Shown here piece after piece: positions 37,067 through 45,731 of a stretch of 64,000 nucleotides of DNA. The notes below the pieces were generated by a model. It saw only the letters and a program-made list of their open reading frames with translations. It was not told the origin of the DNA and searched no databases. The stretch covers positions 3,358,501 to 3,422,500 of the forward strand of contig NZ_CP033069.1 of assembly GCF_003669015.1 (NCBI RefSeq), in the 5' to 3' direction. Origin of the DNA: Acidovorax sp. 1608163. Its GTDB lineage: Bacteria; Pseudomonadota; Gammaproteobacteria; Burkholderiales; Burkholderiaceae_C. Made by a program: the position numbers and the translations under genes. The stretch's first letter is position 1. Every line of letters starts with the position of its first letter.

Positions 37067-39394
37067 TCAGCGCACGCCCAGTTGACGGCGGTGCATGAAG
37101 GCCATCAGGCCCAGCAATGCCGACATGAGAATGAGCCCCCACTCGGACAGGGTCGGAATGCTGTTGGCCGTGGCGGCCACAAAGGTCACGTCCACCGTGC
37201 AATTGGCGTTGACGGTGTTGGTCGTGAAGGTGTTACCCGACAACGTGCCGCCGCAAGCTGTACCACCCGTGGCAATCCGGGCAATGAAACCAGCAGCAGG
37301 AGCCAGCGTGTACACCGCGCGATTGCCCGCAACCACGCCCGTCACGCCAGTGGGGGACATGGAGCCATTGGCACCCGATGTCGCCGTCACGGTGATATCA
37401 GAAAAGTCAAACCGCACTGTGCAATCACCTGTCACGGGGCCCACTGTGTAGATATTGCCCACCAGATTGCCAGGACAGGTACCCGAAACGGCTGGGTAGT
37501 AGCCCGCTGCAGGGGTCAGGCTGTAAACCACGGTACCCCCCTGGCCGACCACTTGGGGGGCAGTCGGCGTAGCCGTGCCATTGGCGCCAACAGACGATGT
37601 CACAGTGGCAGTGAGGGCAAAGGTTGCCACGACAGACTGGTCGCTGGTCATGTTGCTGATCGTGCAAGGATTGCCGGTGCCAGTGCACGCGCCCGTCCAG
37701 CCCGTGAATATGCTGCCAGCGGGGGCCGAGGCCGTCAGGATCGCCTGCCCACCGTTGGCCACCGACATGCCGCAAGAAGCGCCACAATTCAGGCCCGCAG
37801 GAACGCTGGAAACCGTGCCGGTGCCCGTGCCCGCTTTGGTCACAGTCAACTGGCGCAAAACCCCGATGGAATTGGTGTCGCCTGCCGCATTGTTGGCCGA
37901 CGAGTTCTCCGTCACGCCCGCAGGGGCGGCTACTGAAAACACCGTGGACGTTGTGCCCGATGCAGCGGCCGTCGCGTTGACGGTGTAAGTCACACTGGCG
38001 CCCAAAGGCAAGTTGACCAATTCACCACTGAGTGCACCGCTGCCCGTGGCATTACCGCATGCGCCGCCATTGCTGCCAGTGCAGGTCCACGACCCCACCG
38101 TCAAAGACGACGCTGTTTGCGACACGGGAGCACCGGTAACAGCGGTAGGGCCGAGGTTGGTCACGGTCACCACGTAGGTCAGTGCGCCATTGGGTGCCAC
38201 AGAAGAGACACCGTCGCTCACGCTGATAGCCAGGTCTGTCAAAGAACCGCTGGCAATCACATTGGTCTGCACCAAAGGCCCCAGGAATGTGCTGGCACCC
38301 GTGCCGCTGATGTTGTAGTTGCCGTGGTTGAGCTTGTTGTTGGGCGAAGTGGTCGTCGCCGTGGCTGGCACGGTGTAGGTAATCTGGAATGTGCCACTGG
38401 TGTGGTCGTTCAAGGTACCGAAGTTGCAACTCACAGGATCGGAGGAACCCACGGCTGGCGCCGTACAAGTTCCGCCTGGGGCTGAGAGCGATTTGAATGT
38501 AGCGTTGACCACCGCATTGGATGCGTTGAGCGTCGCAGGGGCCACGACATCAACCTTGGTGTCGGTGACGGTCAGGCCGCTGTTGTTACTGTAGGTGTAG
38601 GTGTAGGTCACGTCGGTGCCAGGCAGCGCCGTATCCACCGTCTTAGCGCTGACCAAAAGGCCCGCAAAGAAAGGGCCCACTGAATCCACATACAACTCAC
38701 CCGAATGCCCGCCCGCGTTGCAGCCTGCGGCAATCACCTCTATGAGCACCTGATCTCCCACATCCAGGAAACCATTGCCCGGCGCCACGTCAATCGCCTG
38801 CCAGCCTGTGTACTGGTAGCCACCCACCGTGTTCCAAGGCACGCCAGGCTGGTTGGCAAAATTGAAGGTGCTGAACATCTGGCGATTCTTCGTGACATTG
38901 GTGATCGCCACAAAGAAGTAAGCCTGAGCGCTGGGGGCGTGACCGCCATCCTGAATCACAGGGGCCACGGCCATGCGCAAATGGATCTTGTTGTCGGTGG
39001 GGTCCACATCGGCCAACGTCATGGTCGCCGTTTGCGTGATCGCACTGGCACGTTGGTTGTTACCACGATTGTTCACATTGGCGCTCCAGCTGCCTTGCAG
39101 CGGAATGGCCAAGGGTCCGTCGTTGAAGGCAGGTGTACCACGCACCGTGGTGTTGGTGTTAGCAGCGCCAGCGACCAAACCCAAGTCTGCTCTCGTCACT
39201 GGCGGAAAGGTGGTAATCCCGTTATTGCGCAGATACTCCACATTCCAGCCGGTGAAATCACCGGTCTCGAAATTGCCGTTGGTCACGCCCGCTTGCGCTG
39301 GCATGGCCGTCAAAGTGGCCGCCAAGGTCATCAGACCAGCGCCCAGCCAATGACGACTGCGCTCGGCAAGGGCCCTCCAGATTGTCTTTTTCAC
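37067..39394 (-). CDS. Secreted IPTL-CTERM protein with DUF11 and InlB-type repeats
   Basis: 775-residue exported protein. A GTG start with GAAGGAAAA upstream gives MKKTIWRALAERSRHWLGAG then LMTLAATLTAMPAQA, a signal peptide. The mature protein opens GVTNGNFETGDFTGW, a jelly-roll-like start. DUF11-type domains follow (DTALPGTDVTYTYTYSNNSG; DGVSSVAPNGALTYVVTVTN), then divergent InlB-type beta repeats (LTVTKAGTGTGTVSSVPAGL with paired cysteines; ATVTSSVGANGTATPTAPQV). It ends IPTLSEWGLILMSALLGLMA plus a basic tail, the IPTL-CTERM exosortase signal. Likely a surface or matrix adhesin-like protein, co-regulated with the larger one. Confidence 0.9.
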   Translation of the reverse strand: MKKTIWRALAERSRHWLGAGLMTLAATLTAMPAQAGVTNGNFETGDFTGWNVEYLRNNGITTFPPVTRADLGLVAGAANTNTTVRGTPAFNDGPLAIPLQGSWSANVNNRGNNQRASAITQTATMTLADVDPTDNKIHLRMAVAPVIQDGGHAPSAQAYFFVAITNVTKNRQMFSTFNFANQPGVPWNTVGGYQYTGWQAIDVAPGNGFLDVGDQVLIEVIAAGCNAGGHSGELYVDSVGPFFAGLLVSAKTVDTALPGTDVTYTYTYSNNSGLTVTDTKVDVVAPATLNASNAVVNATFKSLSAPGGTCTAPAVGSSDPVSCNFGTLNDHTSGTFQITYTVPATATTTSPNNKLNHGNYNISGTGASTFLGPLVQTNVIASGSLTDLAISVSDGVSSVAPNGALTYVVTVTNLGPTAVTGAPVSQTASSLTVGSWTCTGSNGGACGNATGSGALSGELVNLPLGASVTYTVNATAAASGTTSTVFSVAAPAGVTENSSANNAAGDTNSIGVLRQLTVTKAGTGTGTVSSVPAGLNCGASCGMSVANGGQAILTASAPAGSIFTGWTGACTGTGNPCTISNMTSDQSVVATFALTATVTSSVGANGTATPTAPQVVGQGGTVVYSLTPAAGYYPAVSGTCPGNLVGNIYTVGPVTGDCTVRFDFSDITVTATSGANGSMSPTGVTGVVAGNRAVYTLAPAAGFIARIATGGTACGGTLSGNTFTTNTVNANCTVDVTFVAATANSIPTLSEWGLILMSALLGLMAFMHRRQLGVR

Positions 39395-39548
39395 GCTGAG
39401 TTTTCCTTCAAAAATAATGCACCGCACAAAAAAAGGGCAAAGCCATCCCCCGGCGGCCAAGCCGCCAAAAAAACAAGCAAGGGGAATGAGGGGAGAGAAG
39501 GTGTCAGCCCGCTAGCGGAGGACCACCCAACTCAAAGAAAAAGCGGGC

Positions 39549-40250
39549 TCACATGGCGAACACCAAGCCTTTGCCAAACACAGCACGCACCGGTAAAGCC
39601 ATGCCGGTGTCACCCAGCGTTTTGCGCCGCAAGCGCGTCAGAGCGGACTCAATGCGATGGAAGTCATCTTCCAAGTCGCGGGCACCGACCGACTCCGACA
39701 AAACCTGCTTGCTGATGACTGCTCCGGGGGTTTGCATGAGGCACGAGAGAATCTCCAGCTCACGGGTGGTCAACAACACGTTCTTGTGATTCGGGGCCTC
39801 CAGCTTGGCTCCCAGTTTGTCCAGGCGCCAAGCGGGGCCCACAGGGGTACCGCCCATTTGCAAACGCTTGCTGCGAAGCTGTGACCGGATGCCCGCCACC
39901 AGCTCTTGCATGTCCACGGGTTTGACAAAGTACTGAAGCGCTCCGGCATCCAGCCCTTCAATTCGGCTGTCCAGATCAGCCCGCGCTGTCATGAGCACAG
40001 TGGGGACGCCTTGCGCAGCCAGACGGCGCACCAAGCTGAGTCCATCCTCGCCAGGCAATCCAATGTCAATGACCGCGAGGTCCACACGATCACGCAAAAG
40101 CCTGACGTAAAAATCTTCGGCGGATTCTGCACCCCATGCGTCAAAGCCCACGCGCGTGAGGTACCGACAGACATTGGCCCGAATGTCTTCATCGTCCTCA
40201 ACGACGGCAATGGTGGCTTTGAAATCCAGGGCAGAGAACACTTTGGACAA
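39549..40250 (-). CDS. OmpR-family response regulator of the IPTL-CTERM locus
   Basis: 233-residue regulator: acidic pocket VVEDDED, phospho-acceptor D62 in AVIDIGLPGEDG, switch threonine in LMTARAD and lysine in YFVKPVDM, then a winged helix with LLTTRELEILSCLMQTPGAV and ALTRLRRK. The output domain is somewhat divergent from PhoB. It is divergent from the 7TM-DISM histidine kinase, 22 bases apart, and upstream of the IPTL-CTERM genes on their strand, so it likely controls them. Start chosen at MSKVFSALDF. Confidence 0.92.
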   Translation of the reverse strand: MSKVFSALDFKATIAVVEDDEDIRANVCRYLTRVGFDAWGAESAEDFYVRLLRDRVDLAVIDIGLPGEDGLSLVRRLAAQGVPTVLMTARADLDSRIEGLDAGALQYFVKPVDMQELVAGIRSQLRSKRLQMGGTPVGPAWRLDKLGAKLEAPNHKNVLLTTRELEILSCLMQTPGAVISKQVLSESVGARDLEDDFHRIESALTRLRRKTLGDTGMALPVRAVFGKGLVFAM

Positions 40251-40272
40251 AGAAACAGTTTGATACGTACCA

Positions 40273-42369
40273 TTGTCTCAGCGACAAATGAACCCGGCCA
40301 TGCACAACAACTCACAAAAACTCACAACACACCCTCTCTTACTGCTTCTGCGCCGGCGTCTGTGGGTTTCTCTGTTGGCCACTCTGTTGCTTAGTAGCTT
40401 GATCACACTGGCGGTGCCTTTGGCCCACGCAATGGACCCCGCCACAGAGACCCATCTCCGGCTGGGCTGGGACATTCCCGTGGAGCGGGTGGACGACCTG
40501 GAGAGCCACTTGGGGCCCGAGGACGTCGGCAATTCGGAAAGCCCATCGGTCCCCACATCCACACTGAATCAATCGCTGAACGCGGGCTACCTGAAGCATG
40601 TGGTGTGGCTTAAATTCAACACACCCAGCCCCCAAGGACACGCCGATGACCAACGGCTGTGGCTGCTGGCGCAACCCACCTACCTGGACCAAGTCACCGT
40701 GTACCAGCAGAGTGGCAGCACGGGCGCATGGGTTCCCCAGTTCAGCGGCGACCTTGTTCCAGCCCCTCAGAAGCCACGCGTGCGGCAACATCTGTTTCGG
40801 CTTTCGCCCGGGCAACTCACCCTGGTCAGGATTCAGACCACGAGCGCCACCCAGTTTCAAGGCAAGGTGCTGTCCGGTCAGGCGCTGGTGCGCGAACTCA
40901 CGGCGGCGGAGCACTACCAGGGGCTTTACTTCGGCGCAGTGGGTGCATTGCTGGCGGGGGTGCTGGCAGCAGCCCTCATTTTCAAAACCCCTGCCCTGCG
41001 TGCGGTAGCGGGCCTCGGGTTCATCAGCACCATCCACTTGGTCAACGTGCGTGGCTACACCAGCCTTTGGGCAACACCGCAATGGACCGAGTGGGCCAGC
41101 CAGGCCGTTGGGATCGGTGCCTTCTCCATTGCCGCAGCAATGGCCTGGCAGATCAAAGTCCAACTCACAGCCCGCACCCGGTATCGCAAAACCGACCGAC
41201 TGCTGTCCGCCCTCATCGCGCTGAATCTGCTTGGCACCCTCAGCGTGCCGCTGAATTTTTACGGATCAGTGGCCTGGATAAACCTGGCTTCGCTGACGAT
41301 CTGCGATGTGATTGCCACCACGCTGTGCTTGGTGGCATTGCGCCAAGGGCGGCGCACAACACTGCACGCCGTTTTGCTGCTGGCCTATGGCATTCACACC
41401 CTCGGCGGGGGACCCATCACGCTCGTCATGCTGGGGCAGTCCCGGTGGGACATTGACGCGACCAACCTGTGGCAGATGGAAATTCTCGTTTTCATCGCAC
41501 TGCTGGCGATGGCTATTTTTGCGGGCATGGTCGTGCGCTATCGCAAGGCTATTGAGGCCAAAGACCATGCCATCGATCGGCTTGCAGAGTCTGAACACCG
41601 GCTGGAAGACGGGATTGCGGTGCGAACGGTCGAGTTGTCCCTTGCGCAGGTCGCGCTGAGCGAAGCCTTGGAGAGCGAGCGCACCTTGCGCCATGAGCAG
41701 CGCCAGTTTTTCCACATGATCAGCCATGAGTTCCGCACACCGTTGGCGGTCATCGACAGCGCGGCGGCAGAGCAACAGGCATTTCCCTCAACGGCGATGG
41801 AAGACCAAACCGAGCGGGCAGCGCAGATCCGGCGGGCCTGCAGGCGGCTGACTTCATTGGTCGACAGCTGCCTGATCAATGAACGCATGGACACGGCAGG
41901 TTTCACGCTGCACCCCTCCCCCGTACACATCACAGACCTCATGGAGCACGCGGCCCAACTGGTGCGCTGGTCTTCCAAACACCATCTGAGACTGTTCACC
42001 CATGCCGCTCCCCACGAGTGGATTTGCGACGGCACACTGGTGCGCATTGCCCTGTCCAATCTGGTGGACAACGCTGTCAAGTTCGCCAAGGCTGGAGAAA
42101 TCTTTATTGCCGCCAGGAAGAACGAAGCGGGGCTGTTGGAGTTTTCCGTGGCCGACGAAGGTTCGGGCATGTCCCTGGAAGTCATGAACAAGATATTTGC
42201 CCAGTTTGAGCGCGGAGACCGCACAGACCAAAGCCGTGGATTTGGCCTGGGATTGTGGGTAGCGCGCCGCGTGGCACTGCTGCACGGAGGAGAGATTGAT
42301 GTGGAATCGCGGCTGGGCCACGGCACCTGCTTTCGACTGACGATTGCCGCACAGCGCCTTGCCAAGTGA
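40273..42369 (+). CDS. 7TM-DISM sensor histidine kinase
   Basis: Up to 698 residues, depending on which of three nearby ATG codons is used; none has a clear ribosome site. A signal helix near residues 30-52 is followed by a periplasmic DISMED2-like domain (about 55-195, with YLKHVVWLKFNTPSP and LWLLAQPTYLDQVTVYQQSG), then seven hydrophobic segments (about 210-430), a short coiled coil, and the kinase: H485 in FFHMISHEFRTPLAVI, N box LSNLVDNAVKFAKAG, G1 DEGSGMS, G2 GFGLGLWVARRVALLHGG. DISM domains are thought to sense carbohydrates or related ligands. Divergent partner of the response regulator. Confidence 0.9.
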   Translation: MSQRQMNPAMHNNSQKLTTHPLLLLLRRRLWVSLLATLLLSSLITLAVPLAHAMDPATETHLRLGWDIPVERVDDLESHLGPEDVGNSESPSVPTSTLNQSLNAGYLKHVVWLKFNTPSPQGHADDQRLWLLAQPTYLDQVTVYQQSGSTGAWVPQFSGDLVPAPQKPRVRQHLFRLSPGQLTLVRIQTTSATQFQGKVLSGQALVRELTAAEHYQGLYFGAVGALLAGVLAAALIFKTPALRAVAGLGFISTIHLVNVRGYTSLWATPQWTEWASQAVGIGAFSIAAAMAWQIKVQLTARTRYRKTDRLLSALIALNLLGTLSVPLNFYGSVAWINLASLTICDVIATTLCLVALRQGRRTTLHAVLLLAYGIHTLGGGPITLVMLGQSRWDIDATNLWQMEILVFIALLAMAIFAGMVVRYRKAIEAKDHAIDRLAESEHRLEDGIAVRTVELSLAQVALSEALESERTLRHEQRQFFHMISHEFRTPLAVIDSAAAEQQAFPSTAMEDQTERAAQIRRACRRLTSLVDSCLINERMDTAGFTLHPSPVHITDLMEHAAQLVRWSSKHHLRLFTHAAPHEWICDGTLVRIALSNLVDNAVKFAKAGEIFIAARKNEAGLLEFSVADEGSGMSLEVMNKIFAQFERGDRTDQSRGFGLGLWVARRVALLHGGEIDVESRLGHGTCFRLTIAAQRLAK

Positions 42370-42471
42370 CGGCATGATGAATCCTGGATAATCAGGGTTT
42401 CACAGCCAATCCACAGGCGCAGCAAAGCCTGGCAGGCCGCTATCGGTCTGTTTGCAGCGATCCATGCACCC

Positions 42472-43791
42472 ATGAGCGTTAACGCGACCGACCCCAATCT
42501 CAAGCACCTGCAAAAAGCCCGCGAGCAAATCGCCAAGGGCGATCTCAAGAATGCGGCACTGACCCTGAACAAGGCCAACAAGCAATGGCCCCAAGACCCT
42601 CGGGTCTTCATGCTGGGCGGCCTGATGGCAGAGAAATCCGGCAACATCAAGGGGGCGTTTGAGGCCCTGCGCAAATCCGTTTCACTCTCGCCAGACTGGG
42701 CGCCAGGCCTGTTGGAACTGGCACTGCTGCATGCCCGCCAGAACCAGTTCAAGGATGCCGTGGAAACGGCAGAAAAAGTGGTGGCCCTGGAGCCCAAGAA
42801 CCTGCAGGTGCTGGCCGGTGTGGTGGACATCGCCCACCGTGCGGGCCACACTGACATGGCCATTCGCCACCTGCGCCGTGGCCTGGAGCTGGTGCCCAAC
42901 GATGTGATGCTGCGCCGCCTGCTCGCGCGCGATTTGACCGAGCAAAGCCAATTTGAAGAAGCGCTGGCCCTGTGGGCAGGCCTGATTGCCGAAAACCCCA
43001 GCGACCATGAATCCCTGGTGGGCCGCGTACAAACGCTGCTGGCTTGCTGCAAGGCCGCAGACGCTCTGCCAGATACCCAAGCCCTGCTGGCGCTGGCACC
43101 GCAAGACGAGGTGTACCAGTATTACGCCCAACTGGCCCAGGGCCAGGTGCCCAGCCAGCAACCTCCTGCACTGATGCGCCACCTGTTTGATGGCATGGCC
43201 GACGTGTACGACGGGCACATGGTGCGTGGTCTCAAATACCAACTGCCCAAGCAAGTGGCAGAAAAGATCGTGGCGCGCTACCCCGACAAGCACCTGAACT
43301 TGCTCGACCTGGGCTGCGGCACCGGGCTGCTGGGGGTGTGCCTGGGCCCATTGAATGGCGGCTACATGATCGGGGTGGACCTGTCCACCAAGATGGTGGA
43401 ACAAGCGGCGCGCCACAAGGTGTACGACCGCTTCCACACCGTGAACCTGCACGATGCACTGCGCGATACCCCCGATGGTTTGTACCAAGTCATCACGGCG
43501 CTGGATGTTTTCATCTACGCCGGCGATCTGACCACGGCCATCCCGAACGCGCTGCGGGTGCTGGCCGCCGATGGCCAACTGATCTTCTCGTGCGAAGCCG
43601 CCGATGAAAACGGCCCCGATCTGGTGCTGCAGGCCAATGGCCGCTACACCCACAAGCGCAGCCATGTAGAGGCGCTGTGCCGTGCGGCGGGCTTTGATGA
43701 GGTGGGCGTGGAAGACACCACCCTGCGCACGGAAGGCGGCACGCCCGTGCAAGGTTTTGTCGTGACGGCACACAAGCCTGCGGCAGCCTGA
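42472..43791 (+). CDS. TPR-repeat protein fused to SAM-dependent methyltransferase
   Basis: 439-residue cytoplasmic protein. Residues ~10-225 are five or six TPR helical pairs (for example GDLKNAALTLNKANKQWPQD and PGLLELALLHARQNQFKDAV). Residues ~232-435 are a class I methyltransferase: the lead-in LMRHLFDGMADVYDGHMVRG, SAM motif I LDLGCGTGLLG at 278-288, and acidic motif II IGVDLS. The substrate is unknown; the TPR part presumably recruits a protein or complex. Monocistronic, with a strong terminator after it. Confidence 0.87.
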   Translation: MSVNATDPNLKHLQKAREQIAKGDLKNAALTLNKANKQWPQDPRVFMLGGLMAEKSGNIKGAFEALRKSVSLSPDWAPGLLELALLHARQNQFKDAVETAEKVVALEPKNLQVLAGVVDIAHRAGHTDMAIRHLRRGLELVPNDVMLRRLLARDLTEQSQFEEALALWAGLIAENPSDHESLVGRVQTLLACCKAADALPDTQALLALAPQDEVYQYYAQLAQGQVPSQQPPALMRHLFDGMADVYDGHMVRGLKYQLPKQVAEKIVARYPDKHLNLLDLGCGTGLLGVCLGPLNGGYMIGVDLSTKMVEQAARHKVYDRFHTVNLHDALRDTPDGLYQVITALDVFIYAGDLTTAIPNALRVLAADGQLIFSCEAADENGPDLVLQANGRYTHKRSHVEALCRAAGFDEVGVEDTTLRTEGGTPVQGFVVTAHKPAAA

Positions 43792-43830
43792 TGCCCAGAC
43801 CCTGCGCTCCAGCAGGGATCTTCTCGAAAC

Positions 43831-43867
43831 AAAAGGCCAACCGCATGCGGTTGGCCTTTTTGCTTTT
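43831..43867. terminator. Bidirectional intrinsic terminator
   Basis: AAAAGGCCAACCGC with GCGGTTGGCCTTTT, a near-continuous palindrome centred at 43845, followed by TGCTTTTT on the plus strand. It serves the TPR-methyltransferase gene and, on the other strand, the convergent bestrophin gene. Confidence 0.92.
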
Positions 43868-43907
43868 TACGCAGCAACGGGCAAAGACAGGCTTGTGCGT
43901 GCCCCAC

Positions 43908-44849
43908 TCAAGTCAGCAGGTAATCCACAGGCAGCAAAGGCGCAGGCAAGTCGCGCTCGCCCAGCGCTTCGCGCAGGTTGATTTCAATGGCCCGACACAG
44001 AGTGTCCAGAGGCAAGTCATTGCTCTCCAGGCCAAAGGGCTCTTCGATCTCATCGCCCAGTGCATCCAGCCCAAAGAAGGTGTAAGCCACGATGGCCACC
44101 ACAAACGGCGTCATGAAGCCTGTGGTGTCCACCAAGCCAAAGGGCAGCAAGAAGCAATACAGGTAAGCCGTGCGGTGCAGCAGCAACGTGTACGAGAAAG
44201 GGACCGGGGTGTTGCGAATGCGTTCGCAAGAGGCTGCCGATGCCGTCATGGCCGACAGGGTGGCGTCAATGCCTGCGGCAAGGCAGGGGTCGATGCGCCG
44301 CTCACGCAGGCACAGCGCCAAGTCCTGCCCCATGCCCTGCATGATGGCATCAGGGCGCTGCGATGACTGCGCCACACGCGGCCAGTCTTCCGCAGGCAAC
44401 CAGCGCTGCAGCAGCGCATCATCGCTTTGCGCACGCAAATGCAGACGCAACGCATGCACAAAGGCAATGGCGCGGTGCACCAGGCGCACGCGCACATCGC
44501 CCGCGCGATCCAATGGGTCCACGGGCTGGTCCAGCTCAATCAGGCTCAGGCACTGCCGGGACAAGTTGCGCGTGCGCAGCACCAGGTCCCCCCACAGCTT
44601 GCGCCCTTCCCAGTAGCGGTCGTAGGCCGTGGTGTTTCTGAAGCCCAAAAAGATGGCCAGCGGCAAACCCATCAGCGTGAAGGGAATCGGCGTCAGGGTG
44701 ATTTTGAACGTGAACAGGCTGCCGTGGGCCAAGGTGACCCCGGTGGCCAACAGGGTGTTGAACAGCAGCGTCCAGCGAATGCGCTGAAGGATCGAGCCCC
44801 GCAGCAGCAGAAACAACCGCAGCCCGGAAGGCCGATCGCGAACAATCAT
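43908..44849 (-). CDS. Bestrophin-like (UPF0187/YneE) membrane channel protein
   Basis: 313-residue inner-membrane protein of the bacterial bestrophin family. N-terminal MIVRDRPSGLRLFLLLRGSI, the conserved pore-region pattern LGFRNTTAYDRYWEGRKLWG with RTRNLSRQ, and the late segment FFGLDALGDEIEEPFGLESN followed by LPLD are diagnostic. Bacterial homologues form pentameric ion channels. Convergent with the TPR-methyltransferase gene and downstream of the HNH nuclease gene. Ion selectivity cannot be read from sequence. Confidence 0.9.
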   Translation of the reverse strand: MIVRDRPSGLRLFLLLRGSILQRIRWTLLFNTLLATGVTLAHGSLFTFKITLTPIPFTLMGLPLAIFLGFRNTTAYDRYWEGRKLWGDLVLRTRNLSRQCLSLIELDQPVDPLDRAGDVRVRLVHRAIAFVHALRLHLRAQSDDALLQRWLPAEDWPRVAQSSQRPDAIMQGMGQDLALCLRERRIDPCLAAGIDATLSAMTASAASCERIRNTPVPFSYTLLLHRTAYLYCFLLPFGLVDTTGFMTPFVVAIVAYTFFGLDALGDEIEEPFGLESNDLPLDTLCRAIEINLREALGERDLPAPLLPVDYLLT

Positions 44850-44937
44850 GGGATCAAATCAAGGGGAAACCCTTATTTTTTCACAAACCCATTACCCGAC
44901 CAGACTGCAACACTGCCCAGGCGCTGTGCCGAACGCG

Positions 44938-45495
44938 CTAAGCCGACAACCGCGACGACTTGGGCACATGCGCCATCAAAAACTCCATCTGGTCCACCAA
45001 GATACGGCGGTTACGCAGGATGAAGTCCTCCCACAGGCTGGGCACGTAGGGGGTGTAAAGCAAAGGCATGTGGGCCTGCTCGGGGGTGCGTGGGCCTTTG
45101 CGGTGGTTGCAGGCGCGGCAGGCCGTCACCACATTCATCCAGTGGTCCTGCCCATGGTGGGCAAAGGGCACGATGTGCTCACGGGTGAGTTCTTCCTCAT
45201 GAAAATGCCCGCCGCAGTAGGCACAGACATTCCGATCGCGCGCAAACAGCTTGCTGTTGGTCAGGCCTGGTTTGAGGTCAAACGGATTGATGCGTGGCAC
45301 GCCCTTGGTGCCGATGATGCTGTTAACCGCAATCACCGACTGCTCGCCCGTTACAGCGTTGTGCCCACCTCGAAAACGCGCGATCTGCGCGCCGGACTCC
45401 CAGCGCACTTCACCCGCAGCGTAATGAATGACCGCTTGCTCCAGCGTAATCCACGATTGGGGCAGCCCTTGGGCTGACAGCTTCAAGACCTTCAA
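44938..45495 (-). CDS. HNH endonuclease family protein
   Basis: 185-residue protein with an HNH/zinc-finger nuclease core: CAYCGGHF, then LTREHIVPFAHHGQDHWMNV and ACRACNHRKGPRTPEQA, giving two CxxC zinc pairs around the catalytic His. A TTG start is chosen since AGGAGG lies exactly 6 bases upstream and no ATG is well placed; the open frame extends ten codons further. Such stand-alone HNH proteins are common in betaproteobacteria, and their biological role is unclear. No toxin partner, phage gene or modification enzyme is adjacent. Confidence 0.88.
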   Translation of the reverse strand: MKVLKLSAQGLPQSWITLEQAVIHYAAGEVRWESGAQIARFRGGHNAVTGEQSVIAVNSIIGTKGVPRINPFDLKPGLTNSKLFARDRNVCAYCGGHFHEEELTREHIVPFAHHGQDHWMNVVTACRACNHRKGPRTPEQAHMPLLYTPYVPSLWEDFILRNRRILVDQMEFLMAHVPKSSRLSA

Positions 45496-45681
45496 AACAC
45501 GCCTCCTGGAACTCTGGGTACACAAGGATTCGGAACTCGGATGTCTCGGGATGGCCCTGGGTCGGCGCCATTCAGGCCCTCTTGCACGCCAGCCCCGTCC
45601 AGTTACGCTCGTGCGTGGGGCAAAGTGTCACAAGAAGAAGCCTCGGTCACAATATACTCCGTTTTCATGACAAATTGGCGT

Positions 45682-45726
45682 CTTGCGCTTGATCTGTGAG
45701 CGCTAGCTGCTATCAAAAAGATAACA
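45682..45726. repeat. Family A repeat, intergenic, in the ribF leader
   Basis: On the minus strand TTTTTGATAGCAGCTAGCGC followed by TCACAGATCAAGCGC. It ends only 6 bases before the ribF start and so occupies the normal ribosome-binding position. Confidence 0.65.
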
Positions 45727-45731
45727 AACCG

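Noticed and set aside
31636..39394. The repeat domains of the IPTL-CTERM genes as DNA tandem repeats or a CRISPR-like array
   Set aside because: The repeats are protein-level DUF11/InlB domains of about 80-120 residues with low nucleotide identity; no short identical units with spacers are present.
45496..45731. A flavin (FMN) riboswitch ahead of ribF
   Set aside because: The region is too short and dominated by the family A repeat; none of the conserved FMN-element helices could be recognised.
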